Positions 38,610 through 48,118 of a stretch of 64,000 nt of DNA are shown here, one piece after another. The notes below the pieces were generated by a model. That model was given only the letters and a program-made list of their open reading frames with translations. It made no database searches and had not been told where the DNA came from. Position 1 is the first letter of the stretch, and each line of letters starts with the position of its first letter. The position numbers and the translations under genes were made by a program. This DNA is from Sphingosinicella microcystinivorans (lineage in GTDB: Bacteria > Pseudomonadota > Alphaproteobacteria > Sphingomonadales > Sphingomonadaceae). The stretch spans positions 1,379,501-1,443,500 of the forward strand of contig NZ_CP116005.1 of NCBI RefSeq assembly GCF_027941835.1, read 5' to 3'.

Positions 38610-39220
38610 GCTGGTAGCTTCGCATCGGGTGCGCGCACGTAAAGCGGCGTCGGCGGCAAGGTGCGGAGCGAAGGCGGCAACAGCCTCACGTCGCGCGCGT
38701 CGGGCGGCGTGTCCGAAAGGACGGCGGCGGGGCTGCCCGCATCCTTCAGCAGCGGCGCGCCCGTTCCCGCCAGCGGGCCTGCGCACGCCGCGGCAGCGGC
38801 GGCGACCGGCAGCGCCGCGACCGGCGCTGCCGCTTGCAGGTCCCGGCCGAACGCCTGCACGAACACCTCGCCGCGCCCGGCGTCCAGCACGGCCGTGAGA
38901 TGCGGGGCGTCGCTCGCGGCGAAGGCGCGCGCGGCAAGCAGCGTCATCGACGAAAAGCCGTGGACCGGCACGTCCCAGACGAGCCCGAAGCCCCGCGCGG
39001 CGGCGATGCCGACGCGAAGCCCGGTGAAGCTCCCCGGACCCACGTCGACCGCGATGGCGCGCGGGCGCGCGCCGGATTCGGCGAGCACGGCCTCGACGAG
39101 CGGCACGAGCCGCTCGGAATGGCCGCGGCCGATGATCTCGTGCCGCGCCGCGACGATGGCCGTCCCGTCGATCAGCGCGACCGAACAGGCGGCGGTGCCG
39201 GTTTCGATCGCGAGCAGCAT
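38606..39220 (-). CDS. tsaB: tRNA threonylcarbamoyladenosine protein TsaB
   Basis: This 204-aa ASKHA-fold subunit works with TsaD and TsaE to make t6A37 in ANN-decoding tRNAs. The N-terminal LLAIETGTAACSVAL and the family motif DVGPGSFTGLRVGIAAARG are clear. The start at MLLAIETG follows from the one-base overlap with the preceding nitroreductase stop. The C-terminal domain is Ala-rich. Confidence 0.95.
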   Translation of the reverse strand: MLLAIETGTAACSVALIDGTAIVAARHEIIGRGHSERLVPLVEAVLAESGARPRAIAVDVGPGSFTGLRVGIAAARGFGLVWDVPVHGFSSMTLLAARAFAASDAPHLTAVLDAGRGEVFVQAFGRDLQAAAPVAALPVAAAAAACAGPLAGTGAPLLKDAGSPAAVLSDTPPDARDVRLLPPSLRTLPPTPLYVRAPDAKLPA

Positions 39221-39813
39221 CAGACGATGGACGCGGCCTCTTCGAACGACAGGCGCGGGCTGCGCGGGAACAGGTTCTTCTCGGTGCCGTAGCCGATCGA
39301 GCAGATGAAGTTCGTCTCGATGTCGGTGCCCGCGAAGAAGGCGGCGTCGACCTTCGCCTTGTCGAAGCCCGACATCGGGCCGCAATTGAGCCCGATCGCG
39401 CGCGCCGCGATGATGAAATACGCGCCCTGCAGCGAGGAGTTGCGGAACGCGGTTTCACGGACGAGGGCGTCGTTGCTGGTGAACCAGCTGCGCGCGTCGG
39501 TGTGCGGGAACAGCTTCGGCAGCTGGTCGTAGAACTTCATGTCCATGCCGATGATGGCGGTGACGGGCGCCTGCCGGATCTTCGGCGCGTTGCTGCCCGA
39601 AGCGCAGGCGGCGAGCTTCTCGCGCGCTTCCGGGCTTTTCGCGAACACGATCCGCGCGGGCTCGCAGTTCGCCGAGGTCGGCCCCATGCGCATCAGGTCG
39701 TAGACGGCGCGCAGCTGCACGTCGGAAACCGGGCGGTCGGACCAGTCGTTGTGCGTCCTCGCGCTGCGGAAGATGAGGTCGAGGTCGCGGTCGCTCAGCA
39801 GATGATCGGTCAT
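39220..39813 (-). CDS. nitroreductase-family protein (RutE/HadB type)
   Basis: This 197-aa FMN oxidoreductase belongs to the malonic-semialdehyde-reductase-like branch: RTHNDWSDRPVS, LMRMGPTSANCEPARIVF and ARAIGLNCGPMSGFD are typical. RutE reduces malonic semialdehyde formed in uracil breakdown, but no other rut genes are present, so this is probably a general detoxifying reductase. It precedes tsaB on the same strand. Confidence 0.88.
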   Translation of the reverse strand: MTDHLLSDRDLDLIFRSARTHNDWSDRPVSDVQLRAVYDLMRMGPTSANCEPARIVFAKSPEAREKLAACASGSNAPKIRQAPVTAIIGMDMKFYDQLPKLFPHTDARSWFTSNDALVRETAFRNSSLQGAYFIIAARAIGLNCGPMSGFDKAKVDAAFFAGTDIETNFICSIGYGTEKNLFPRSPRLSFEEAASIV

Positions 39814-39842
39814 GGGGACTCCCTGTTCTGTCGCCGGGCCGG

Positions 39843-40406
39843 TCAGACGGCGCGGACGTCCGTGACTTCCGGCACATAGTATTTCAGAAGGTTTTCGATG
39901 CCGTTCTTGAGCGTCGCCGTCGACGAGGGGCAGCCCGAGCAGGCGCCCTGCATCTGGAGGTAGACGACGCCTTCCCTGAAGCCCTTGTAGATGATGTCGC
40001 CGCCGTCGTTGGCGACCGCGGGCCGGATGCGCGTTTCCAGCAGGTCCCTGATCTGCGCGACGATGTCCGCAGTCTCCGGATCGTCCTCGACCTCGACCTC
40101 GGTTTCGGCGGCGCCGGTTTCATTCAGGAGCGGCGCGCCGCTCGCGAAATGGTCGACGATGATGCCGAGCACCTGCGGCTTCAGCTCGCGCCATTCGCTG
40201 CCGCCCTCGGCGCGCGTCACGGAGATGAAGTCGCTGCCGAGGAACACGCCCGTGACGTCGCCGAGCGCGAAGAGCGCGCTTGCCAGCGGCGATGCCTCCG
40301 CGGCCTCGGGCGATCCGAAATCGACGGTTCCCGAAGGCATCACGGTGCGCCCGGGAAGGAACTTCACGGTCGCGGGGTTGGGTGTGGCCTGGGTCTCGAT
40401 GAACAT
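39843..40406 (-). CDS. NifU/NfuA-like Fe-S cluster carrier
   Basis: This 187-aa protein has an N-terminal Nfu_N domain (FIETQATPNPATVKFLPG) and a C-terminal NifU domain with the cluster-binding motif GACSGCPSSTATLK. It carries and delivers [4Fe-4S] clusters to apoenzymes. The start is MFIETQATP, the standard N-terminus. It lies just upstream of a nitroreductase-family gene on the same strand. Confidence 0.95.
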   Translation of the reverse strand: MFIETQATPNPATVKFLPGRTVMPSGTVDFGSPEAAEASPLASALFALGDVTGVFLGSDFISVTRAEGGSEWRELKPQVLGIIVDHFASGAPLLNETGAAETEVEVEDDPETADIVAQIRDLLETRIRPAVANDGGDIIYKGFREGVVYLQMQGACSGCPSSTATLKNGIENLLKYYVPEVTDVRAV

Positions 40407-40458
40407 GGCGGTTGTCCTGACTGCTGCCCGCCCCATGTGGCGTGCCTTGCCCGCCGGA

Positions 40459-40944
40459 TCAAGCCAGACGGTCGATTGCTTCCGGATCGAGCCCGCCGGG
40501 CACGATGACCACCACGCAGGGGAGGTTGCCGGCGCGCTCGCCGGAGAAATGGCTGACGAGCGGCCCCGGCGCGCCCTTCGCGGCGGCGCCGAGGATCAGC
40601 GCGTGGACCTTGTTCTCCGTCAGGATCCGGCCGACTTCGTCGACCGCCTTGCCCTCGCGGATCACCAGCGCCGGGCGCTGCCCCGAAAGCGTCATCACCT
40701 CGTCGGCCTTGCGGCTGAGCAGGGCCTCGGCGGCCTCCTGGGCTTCGGCGGCGATCATGTCCTGAAGCCCGCCGGAGAGCAGGAACTCGGGCTTGGGAAC
40801 GATATTCACGAGCATGATGTTGCCGCCGGTCATCTTCGCGCGGATGGCGGCATAGCGCATGGCCAGCGCCGATTCGTCGGTGTCGTCGACGACGACGAGA
40901 TAGTTGGGCGTCCCCGTCCCTAGGGCCGTCCCCGGGGCCGTCAT
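40459..40944 (-). CDS. universal stress protein family protein
   Basis: This 161-aa protein has the UspA fold: a beta strand YLVVVDDTDESALAM at the start and the nucleotide-binding pattern LILGAAAKGAPGPLVSHFSG near the end (GxxxxGPL). This suggests the ATP-binding class. It overlaps the DUF2333 gene by four bases, so the two are co-translated. The physiological role is not evident. Confidence 0.92.
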   Translation of the reverse strand: MTAPGTALGTGTPNYLVVVDDTDESALAMRYAAIRAKMTGGNIMLVNIVPKPEFLLSGGLQDMIAAEAQEAAEALLSRKADEVMTLSGQRPALVIREGKAVDEVGRILTENKVHALILGAAAKGAPGPLVSHFSGERAGNLPCVVVIVPGGLDPEAIDRLA

Positions 40945-41891
40945 CGGGCGAGGCCTGCCGCGAGTGTGCGCAGCGATTCGCGTGCGCGCATCAGGAAATA
41001 GCCCTGCTCGACGAGATCCTGCCGGCCGACGCCGAAGGCGGGGCGCTTTCCGGCGACGGCATCGAGCGCTTCGGTCGTCTCGGCCCATGTCGCGGCGAGC
41101 TGCCGCTGGCCGATCGTCGTGCCGAAATCCTCGCGCAGTCCGCGCATCAGCATGGCGGCCGCATAGGCGCCGCCGCGGACCTCGTTGAACTGCGCGTCGG
41201 CGCTGCCGACGCGGCTGTCGTCGATCATGCGGTCGACCGCGCCCGCTTCTTCCGCGAGCGCGGCGCTGAGGCCGAGCAGCGCGAGCCGCAGCTCGCGGGC
41301 GTCGCCCTCGCCCGGCGCCGCGCTTTCCGCGACCGCGCGGTTGTAGCGCGCCAGCGCCTCGATCGCGTCGCGGTAGCGGCTTTCGGCGGAGCCGCCGATG
41401 AAGGGAAAGTCGCCGTGCAGCCAGCCGCGATCGGGCGGCGTCTTCAGCGCCTCCGCCGCCTCGCTGAGTTCGGGGTCGCCGCCGACGCCCTGATCGAAGC
41501 TGGTGACGAACGCGCTGATCGCGGAGTGCTGCCCGCGCTGGAAGGCGGGCATGTCCTCGAGCAGGCCGGTGGGGCGGAGCAGGCTGTCGTTGGGCGTCCA
41601 GCCCTTGTCCAGCGCCTGATCGAGCAGCATTGCGGCCGTCGCCACCGCAACGCTTCCGCCCGGCGGCAACACGGTGGTTCCGGGACGCACGGTGAGATCG
41701 GCCCGCGTGTCAGACAGCAGGCTGCCGATGACGCCCCAGTAGAGGATCGCGGCGAAGAACGCGCCGAGGATCATCAGCATCCAGCGCGGCATCGCGGCGA
41801 TGCGTCCGGCGAGGCCGGTGCCGTCGGTTTCGGCACCGGCGGCGGTGACGGGGTTCACCGTCTGGCGGCGGAAGATGTCGAATATACCCAC
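40941..41891 (-). CDS. DUF2333-family membrane protein
   Basis: This 316-aa protein has one membrane helix near residues 35-55 (WMLMILGAFFAAILYWGVIG) and a long periplasmic domain with the DUF2333 features WTPNDSLLRP, LLEDMPAFQRGQ and RQLAATWAETTEALD. No function is known. It is translationally coupled to the stress-protein gene (4-bp overlap). Confidence 0.82.
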   Translation of the reverse strand: MGIFDIFRRQTVNPVTAAGAETDGTGLAGRIAAMPRWMLMILGAFFAAILYWGVIGSLLSDTRADLTVRPGTTVLPPGGSVAVATAAMLLDQALDKGWTPNDSLLRPTGLLEDMPAFQRGQHSAISAFVTSFDQGVGGDPELSEAAEALKTPPDRGWLHGDFPFIGGSAESRYRDAIEALARYNRAVAESAAPGEGDARELRLALLGLSAALAEEAGAVDRMIDDSRVGSADAQFNEVRGGAYAAAMLMRGLREDFGTTIGQRQLAATWAETTEALDAVAGKRPAFGVGRQDLVEQGYFLMRARESLRTLAAGLAR

Positions 41892-41902
41892 GCGCTGTTC
41901 TT

Positions 41903-41938
41903 AGAGCATCGTGCGCGAAAGTGGGAACCGGTTTTGCG
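41903..41938. repeat. dispersed alphaproteobacterial repeat (AGAGCATCGTGCG type)
   Basis: AGAGCATCGTGCGCGAAAGT followed by GGGAACCGGTTTTGCG matches a short non-coding repeat seen in many Sphingomonadales and Rhizobiales genomes. It lies in the 122-bp gap between the DUF2333 gene and the lipoprotein gene. Confidence 0.65.
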
Positions 41939-42013
41939 CGTGGGGCGATGCGGCACGAAAGGCCGAAGCGCGCGACGAGGCGGCAGGGAAGCCCCCGCCG
42001 CCCTCGCGAACCG

Positions 42014-42664
42014 TCAGTAGCCGCTCTTCTTCTGGTCGACCTTCACGCGCACGGTCTGCCCGGAATTGCCCGGGAAGCCCTGGAACATCGCCTCGACGAG
42101 GTTGGGCACGAGCTTGGTGAGGTCGGACGAGCGCGTCGTCGCCTCGGCACGGCCCTCGAACACCGGCGCGCCGTTCTTGCGGACGATGTCCATGTCGAGG
42201 AACGAGCGGTAGACGGTGTAGCTGTAAACCTCGGCGCCGCCGTAGCCGGGGCCCCAGAACGGATCGTAGAACGAGCCCCAGTAATAGGGGTGGTAGCGGT
42301 AGCGGCTGTAGTAGGGCCAGCCCCAGCCACCCCATCCGTAACCCGCGCCGAAGCCGGTGTAGCGGGTGTCGATCTTCTCGCGGCCGTCGTTGACGCCGTA
42401 GTCGAGCTTGACGACGAGCGTCGCGGCCTCGGGCGAGGCGGCGCGCTGATAGCCCTGCTGGACGAGCTTGTTCTCGACGTAGGACGCGTATTGCGCGAAC
42501 TCGAGGCCGCCCGAGCGGGCCGGGTCGCGGGCCTCGATCGCGAAGCTCTCGCCCGACGGCGCCGGCAGGCGCTGGAAGCGGGAAACGTCGGCAGTGAAGG
42601 GCGTCGTGCAGGCGGCGACCAGCGCCAGCAGCCCCAGCGACAACAGGATCTTCGGCAGTTTCAT
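42014..42664 (-). CDS. DUF4136 lipoprotein
   Basis: This 216-aa lipoprotein has a signal peptide ending in the lipobox ALVAACTTP. A DUF4136 domain follows, with a central aromatic/Gly-rich insert (YGWGGWGWPYYSRYRYHPYY) and the C-terminal ATTRSSDLTKLVPNLVEAMF, FPGNSG. DUF4136 proteins are anchored in the envelope with unknown function. The ATG at MKLPKILL is used; a GTG three codons earlier is possible. Confidence 0.88.
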   Translation of the reverse strand: MKLPKILLSLGLLALVAACTTPFTADVSRFQRLPAPSGESFAIEARDPARSGGLEFAQYASYVENKLVQQGYQRAASPEAATLVVKLDYGVNDGREKIDTRYTGFGAGYGWGGWGWPYYSRYRYHPYYWGSFYDPFWGPGYGGAEVYSYTVYRSFLDMDIVRKNGAPVFEGRAEATTRSSDLTKLVPNLVEAMFQGFPGNSGQTVRVKVDQKKSGY

Positions 42665-42755
42665 GCTATTCACCTACGGGCTTTCTCGTTCGCACCTTCG
42701 CCATGCTTATATAATGCATGTGCGCGGCTGAACGATCCCTGAATTTTCAAAGTCC

Positions 42756-43778
42756 TCAGCCGGGGAAGCCACCAAGGAATCCGACGGTCCGTTTCACCTC
42801 CGCGAGCACCGGCGCCGCGATGGCGTCGGCACGCGCCGCGCCCTTCGCCAGCACGGCGTCGAGATGGCCGGGATCGGCGCAAAGCTCGCGGAAACGCGCG
42901 GCGATCGGCGCCAGCACGCTCACCGTGAGGTCGGCGAGCGCGGGCTTGAACGCGCCGAAGCCCTTGCCCTCGAACTCCGCGAGCACCGCCTCGGCGCTCG
43001 TTCCCGCAAGCGCCGCGTAGATCGAGACGAGGTTCCGCGCCTCGGGCCGCGACTCGAGTCCCACGACGTCGCCCGGCAGCGGCTCGGGGTCGGTCTTCGC
43101 CTTCCTGATCTTCTGCGCGATGGCGTCGGCGTCGTCGGCGAGGTTGATGCGGCTCATGTCCGAGGGATCGGATTTCGACATCTTCGCGGTGCCGTCGCGC
43201 AGCGACATCACGCGCGTCGCCGGGCCCTGGATCACGGGCTCGGGAAGCGGGAACAGCTGCACGCCGTAGTCGGTGTTGAACTTCTGCGCGATGTCGCGGG
43301 AGAGTTCGAGATGCTGCTTCTGGTCCTCGCCCACCGGCACGTGCGTCGCCTTGTAGCCGAGGATGTCGGCCGCCTGCAGCACAGGATAGCCGAACAGCCC
43401 GACGGAGGCGCCTTCGCGGTCCTTGCCCGACTTCTCCTTGAACTGCGTCATGCGCTGCATCCAGCCCATGCGCGCGGTGCACATCAGGATCCAGCACAGC
43501 TCGGCGTGCATGTGCACCTGGCTCTGGTTGAACAGCACGGCGCGCTCGGGGTCGATGCCACTCGCGAGCAGCGCGGCGGCCATCTCGTGGATGCCCCGGC
43601 GCAGCGCCTCCGGCTCCTGCCACAGCGTGATCGCGTGCAGGTCCACGATGCAATAGACGCATTCGTGCCGGTGCTGCATGTCCACCCAGTTGCGGATGGC
43701 GCCGAGGTAGTTGCCGAGGTGCAGGTTGCCGGTCGGCTGGATGCCGGAAAAGACGCGCGGTTGGAAAGTCTGTGTCAT
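42756..43778 (-). CDS. trpS: tryptophanyl-tRNA synthetase
   Basis: This 340-aa class I synthetase has the HIGH-type motif [15 protein letters not shown] and KMSKS in [12 protein letters not shown], plus the TrpRS-specific [13 protein letters not shown]. It charges tRNA-Trp. Its length is normal. It is downstream of murJ on the same strand with a 49-bp gap. Confidence 0.98.
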   Translation of the reverse strand: MTQTFQPRVFSGIQPTGNLHLGNYLGAIRNWVDMQHRHECVYCIVDLHAITLWQEPEALRRGIHEMAAALLASGIDPERAVLFNQSQVHMHAELCWILMCTARMGWMQRMTQFKEKSGKDREGASVGLFGYPVLQAADILGYKATHVPVGEDQKQHLELSRDIAQKFNTDYGVQLFPLPEPVIQGPATRVMSLRDGTAKMSKSDPSDMSRINLADDADAIAQKIRKAKTDPEPLPGDVVGLESRPEARNLVSIYAALAGTSAEAVLAEFEGKGFGAFKPALADLTVSVLAPIAARFRELCADPGHLDAVLAKGAARADAIAAPVLAEVKRTVGFLGGFPG

Positions 43779-43827
43779 AGCGCGCCGCCGTTAGGCCCCG
43801 CGCGGCATGAAGGTCAAGCGATGTTGC

Positions 43828-45390
43828 TCAGGCGCTGTTGCCGCGCCGGAGCTTGGCGAGGTGTTCGTGGTGGAAGCCGCCGATCGCCCAGAGCGTCCCG
43901 AAATAAAGGCCCGCCCCGGTCACGACGACCGCCGTCAGCGCGCCCGCGCGCGCCAGCGCGCCGCCGGTGAAGGCGGACCCGAGCGCGCCCGTCACCCACC
44001 AGAGCCCGGCGGCCATCACGAGCGCGGCGAGAAGCTGCTTGCCGACGCGCAGGAGCACCGCGCCCGTCAGCGTGAAGTGCCCGCGCCGGTGGAGGATCGT
44101 GTAGAGCAGCACACAGTTGAACCAGCTCGAAACGGCGGTCGCCGCCGCAAGCCCCACGATTCCGAAGCGGTCGATGACGAGCAGGATCACGGCGACGTTG
44201 AAGGTGAGCGCCGCCGCGGCGGTCTTCACCGGCGTCTTCGTGTCGCCGCGCGCGAAGAAGCCGGGCGTCAGCACCTTGATCAGCACATAGGCGGGCAGAC
44301 CGGCGACGAGCGCCACCAGCACGCCCGAGGTGACGGAAACATGCGCCGCCGTGAACCGGCCGCCGAGGAAGATCGCCTCCACGATCGGGTGCGCGGCAAC
44401 GGCGAGCGCCACGGCGGCGGGCAGCGTCAGCAGCATCGAAAGCTCGACCGCCGTGCCTTGCAGCTTCTGCGCGCCATCCGCGTCCGCGCGCGCGATGAGG
44501 CGGCTGAGCGCGGGCAGGATCGCGGTGCCGAGCGCGATGCCGACGACGCCGAGCGGCAACTGGTTCAGCCGGTCGGCGTAGTTCAGGAAGCTCATCGCGC
44601 CCTCCTCGAGCCGGGTCGCGAAGAACGTGTCGATGAGCTGGGAGAGCTGGTAGATGCCCGCGCCGAACGTCGCGGGCACGATGATGCGGCCGAGTTCCCG
44701 CACCTTGGGGTCGAGTCGCGGCCAGCGGAGACGCAGCGTCAGCCCGGCCCGGCGCACCGCCCACAGTAGCCACACGAACTGCACGATGCCCGCCACCGTC
44801 ACCGAAACCGCGAGCGCCCGCGCCGTCTCTGCGCTGTCGCCCGTGGTGCTGCCGAAGAACAGCACGCCGATGATGAGGCAGAGGTTGAGCAGGATCGGCG
44901 CGGCGGCGGCGGCGGCGAACTTCGACATGGAATTGAGCACGCCCGAGAGCAGCGACACGAGGCTGATGAGCAGCAGGTAGGGAAAGGCGATTCGGGTCAG
45001 CTCGACGGTCAGCTCGAACTTGCCCGGCACGTCCTTGTAGGCGCTCGCCATCAGCCAGACGACGCCGGGCATGAAGATCTCGAACAGCGCCGTGAACAGC
45101 AGCAGCACGGGCAGGAACACGGACAGCACGTTCGCCGAGAAGCGCTCCGCGGCCTTCATGCCGCCGGGGCCGTGCAGTTCCTTGCTGAACATCGGCACGT
45201 AGGCGGCACTAAACGCGCCTTCCGCGAACAGGCGGCGGAAGATGTTCGGCAGCTTGAACGCCACGAAGAAGGCGTCCGCGCCCGCGCCCGCGCCGAGCAG
45301 GCGCGAAAGCAGCATGTCGCGGGCAAAGCCGAAGACGCGGCTGACGAGGGTCAGCCCTCCGATGACGCCGACGCTCTTGACGAGCGACAT
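43828..45390 (-). CDS. murJ: lipid II flippase MurJ
   Basis: This 520-aa polytopic MOP-superfamily protein has about 14 membrane helices and begins SLVKSVGVIGGLTLVSRVFG. LFAEGAFSAAYVPMFS and RIAFPYLLLISLVSLLSGVL are family hallmarks. MurJ moves the lipid-linked peptidoglycan precursor across the inner membrane. It lies 22 bp downstream of secB, probably in one operon with secB and trpS. Confidence 0.96.
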   Translation of the reverse strand: MSLVKSVGVIGGLTLVSRVFGFARDMLLSRLLGAGAGADAFFVAFKLPNIFRRLFAEGAFSAAYVPMFSKELHGPGGMKAAERFSANVLSVFLPVLLLFTALFEIFMPGVVWLMASAYKDVPGKFELTVELTRIAFPYLLLISLVSLLSGVLNSMSKFAAAAAAPILLNLCLIIGVLFFGSTTGDSAETARALAVSVTVAGIVQFVWLLWAVRRAGLTLRLRWPRLDPKVRELGRIIVPATFGAGIYQLSQLIDTFFATRLEEGAMSFLNYADRLNQLPLGVVGIALGTAILPALSRLIARADADGAQKLQGTAVELSMLLTLPAAVALAVAAHPIVEAIFLGGRFTAAHVSVTSGVLVALVAGLPAYVLIKVLTPGFFARGDTKTPVKTAAAALTFNVAVILLVIDRFGIVGLAAATAVSSWFNCVLLYTILHRRGHFTLTGAVLLRVGKQLLAALVMAAGLWWVTGALGSAFTGGALARAGALTAVVVTGAGLYFGTLWAIGGFHHEHLAKLRRGNSA

Positions 45391-45412
45391 GGGCGCTGCC
45401 TCCCGCGAGGCC

Positions 45413-45937
45413 TCAGGCGTGCCCGATCTCGCCGGACTGGCCTGCCTCTTCCGCCTGCTGCTGGCGGGCGAAATAGAGCTGCGCGAAGTCGATCGGGTCG
45501 AGCATCAGCGGCGGGAAGCCGCCGTCACGCGTCGCGTCCGCGAAGATGCGGCGGGCGAACGGGAACAGCTGGCGCGGCGCCTCGACGACGAGGAACAGCT
45601 CGAGGTGCTCCTGCGGCACGTTCTGGAGGCCGAACAGGCCGCCGTAGAGAAGCTCGGTGATGAAGGCGGTCTTGCCGGTCTCGAAGGTCGCGTTCGCGGA
45701 GAGCTTCAGCTCCACCTCGTAGACGTTCTCGCCCTGCTGGCGGACGCCGACGTTGACGTTGATCTCGATCTTCGGCTGGCCCGCGCCCTGCTGCAGCGAC
45801 TGCGGCGCGCCGGGGTTCTCGAACGACAGGTCCTTCACGTACTGCGCGAGGATGCTAACCTGCGGCAGGGCTTCCGCCGGGGCTTCGCCGCCGTTGCCGT
45901 TGATGTAGCCTTCGTCGCCCGTTTCGTTCTCGGCCAT
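45413..45937 (-). CDS. secB: protein-export chaperone SecB
   Basis: This 174-aa tetrameric chaperone holds preproteins unfolded and delivers them to SecA. Visible motifs are YVKDLSFENPGAP, NVNVGVRQQGENVYEVELKL, the LLYGGLFGLQNVP stretch and GGFPPLMLDPIDFAQLY. It is divergent from the Tim44-like gene across a 200-bp gap that should hold promoters for both; I see no clear consensus there. Confidence 0.97.
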   Translation of the reverse strand: MAENETGDEGYINGNGGEAPAEALPQVSILAQYVKDLSFENPGAPQSLQQGAGQPKIEINVNVGVRQQGENVYEVELKLSANATFETGKTAFITELLYGGLFGLQNVPQEHLELFLVVEAPRQLFPFARRIFADATRDGGFPPLMLDPIDFAQLYFARQQQAEEAGQSGEIGHA

Positions 45938-46137
45938 GATGCAGGTCTCAATTCTGTTGAATGCTGGAATATCGCGCGCTCGCTAGCAGGCGCATGGAAC
46001 CGGCGCAAGGCGGCGCTGTTCCTTGTATGCGGCGGAGAATAGCCTATCTTAACGGAAAACAGGTTAAGCTGCGTGGACGGGGCCGCACGGCGCTGTTAAG
46101 CAAATGCGGTTGAAAGGACGCTTGAAGGTAGAGAATC

Positions 46138-46812
46138 ATGGGCGACAGCAGCGGACTGATCGAGATCGTCGTTCTGGCGATGCTCGCGGGGTTCATCGCC
46201 CTTCGGCTCGTCAGCGTGCTCGGCCGCCGCACCGGCCACGAGGAGCCCGCGGGCGAAATCGTCCGCCGCAGCCCCGCCGAGCAGCAGACGCCGCCGCGCG
46301 CGGGCAGCTACGACCTGCCGCCCGCCGCGCCGCTCGACCTTCCCGCCGACATGTCGCCCGCGCTGAAGGAATCGCTGAACGCGATCGCCGCGGCCGATCC
46401 CTCCTTCGATCCGTCGCGCTTCGCCGAGGGCGCCAAGGCCGCCTATCGCATGATCCTCGAAGCCTTCTGGAAGGGCGACGTCGCGGCGCTGCGCGATCTC
46501 GTTTCCGACGACATCGCCGACCAGTTCGCCGAGGCGATCGCCGCGCGCGAGGCGGAAGGGCTGACGCTCGACAATCGCCTCGTGTCGCTGGAAAAGGTGG
46601 AGATCGTCGCCGCGCAGCTTCGCGGCGCGATGGCCGAGGTGACGCTGCGCTTCGACGCCGATCTCGTCGCCATCACGCGCGACAAGGCGGGCAGCGTCGT
46701 CAGCGGCTCGCTGTCGGACGCGGTGCAGTCGCACGACGTCTGGACGTTCAGCCGCCACACCGGCGCCGCCGACCCCAACTGGCTGCTCATCGACACCGAC
46801 GAGGACGCCTGA
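46138..46812 (+). CDS. Tim44/TimA-domain inner-membrane protein
   Basis: This 224-aa protein has an N-terminal membrane helix (IEIVVLAMLAGFIALRLVSV), a Pro-rich linker and a C-terminal Tim44-like domain (AKAAYRMILEAFWKGDVAAL, VWTFSR near the end). In Caulobacter the TimA protein is a bacterial relative of mitochondrial Tim44. The place between secB and mltA is conserved in alphaproteobacteria and fits a role in membrane-protein handling. Confidence 0.9.
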   Translation: MGDSSGLIEIVVLAMLAGFIALRLVSVLGRRTGHEEPAGEIVRRSPAEQQTPPRAGSYDLPPAAPLDLPADMSPALKESLNAIAAADPSFDPSRFAEGAKAAYRMILEAFWKGDVAALRDLVSDDIADQFAEAIAAREAEGLTLDNRLVSLEKVEIVAAQLRGAMAEVTLRFDADLVAITRDKAGSVVSGSLSDAVQSHDVWTFSRHTGAADPNWLLIDTDEDA

Positions 46813-46900
46813 TCGCGGCGTCCTTGCGACGAATGCGGATTCCCGCCGCGACCGAAATCCGCTAGCCCTGCGCTCCGATCAAGGTTTGCCGGAGTTCCGC

Positions 46901-48118
46901 GTGCGTCATCGCCTTTTCCCCATGCTGTTCCTGCTCGCGGTCGCCGCGTGCGCGTCGCCGCGCGCCGTCACGACGCCTGCCGCACCGGTGTCGCCGGGTG
47001 CGCAGCCTGCGCCGACGGCACCCGCAGGGCCCGCGACGGCGGCGGCGCTCGGCGCCGTGCCCGCCACGTTCGCCGAGATTCCCGGCTGGGAAACCAACGA
47101 CTTCGCCGCCACCCTCGCCGCGTTCCGCAAGTCCTGCCGCGCCGTCACGCGCCGCACGGACCTCTCCGGGCTCACCATCGCGTCCGACTGGGAAACCGCC
47201 TGCAACCTCGTTCCCGCCGCCACCGACGCGCGCGCCTTCTTCGAGGTGAACTTCACGCCTGTCCGCGTCGGCACCGGCGCGGCGTTCGTCACCGGCTACT
47301 ACGAGCCGGAGATCGCGGGATCGCGCACGCGCGGCCCCGGCTATCTGGTGCCGATCTACGGGCTTCCCGACGACCTCGTGCGCGTCGACCAGCCCGATCC
47401 GGCCAACCCTGCCCAGATGAAGAAGGCCACCGGCCGCATCGACGAGACCGGCGCCTACCAGCTCTACTGGTCGCGCGAGGACATCGACAACGGCGCGCTG
47501 TTCGACCGCAACCTCGAGATCGCGTGGGCGGCGGACGAGGTGGAGTTCTTCTTCCTCCAGATCCAGGGCTCGGGGCGCCTGCGCCTGCCGGACGGCAGCG
47601 TCATGCGCATCGGCTACGCGGGCCAGAACGGCCGCGAGTATGTTGGCATCGGGCGGCGGCTCCGGGACATGAACGTGCTCGCCCCCGGCGAGGCCTCGAT
47701 GCAGGGCATCATGCGCTGGCTGCGCGCCAACCCCGAAGACGGCCGCAAGCTGATGCACGAGAACAAAAGCTACATCTTCTTCAAGGAACTGACCGGCGAA
47801 GGTCCGCTCGGCGCGATGGGCACGCCGGTGACGCCGGAGCGCAGCCTCGCCGCCGATCCGATGTTCGTGCCCCTGGGGGCGCCCGTCTGGCTCTCCACGC
47901 GCTACACGGATGTCGATCGCGGCATGAAGCCGTTCGCGGCGCTGATGGTGGCGCAGGACACCGGCGGCGCCATCAAGGGCGCGAACCGCTTCGACCTGTT
48001 CTGGGGCGCGGGCGAGCGGGCGCGCACCATCGCCGGCGGGCTTTCCAGCGAGGGCGCGGCCTTCATCCTGCTGCCGAAGGCGGCGGCGGCGCGTCTCACC
48101 CGTGGCGCGGCGGCCTGA
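46901..48118 (+). CDS. mltA: membrane-bound lytic murein transglycosylase A
   Basis: This roughly 405-aa lipoprotein (lipobox LLAVAACASP) has the MltA barrel (ATFAEIPGWETNDFAATLAA, FVTGYYEPEIAGSRTRG, FFFLQIQGSGRL) and a C-terminal 3D domain with the catalytic Asp region VAQDTGGAIKGANRFDLFWG. It cleaves peptidoglycan strands to 1,6-anhydro ends. I choose the GTG with GGAG six bases upstream; an in-frame TTG lies five codons earlier and an ATG seven codons later. It overlaps the Smr gene by 17 bp. Confidence 0.94.
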   Translation: MRHRLFPMLFLLAVAACASPRAVTTPAAPVSPGAQPAPTAPAGPATAAALGAVPATFAEIPGWETNDFAATLAAFRKSCRAVTRRTDLSGLTIASDWETACNLVPAATDARAFFEVNFTPVRVGTGAAFVTGYYEPEIAGSRTRGPGYLVPIYGLPDDLVRVDQPDPANPAQMKKATGRIDETGAYQLYWSREDIDNGALFDRNLEIAWAADEVEFFFLQIQGSGRLRLPDGSVMRIGYAGQNGREYVGIGRRLRDMNVLAPGEASMQGIMRWLRANPEDGRKLMHENKSYIFFKELTGEGPLGAMGTPVTPERSLAADPMFVPLGAPVWLSTRYTDVDRGMKPFAALMVAQDTGGAIKGANRFDLFWGAGERARTIAGGLSSEGAAFILLPKAAAARLTRGAAA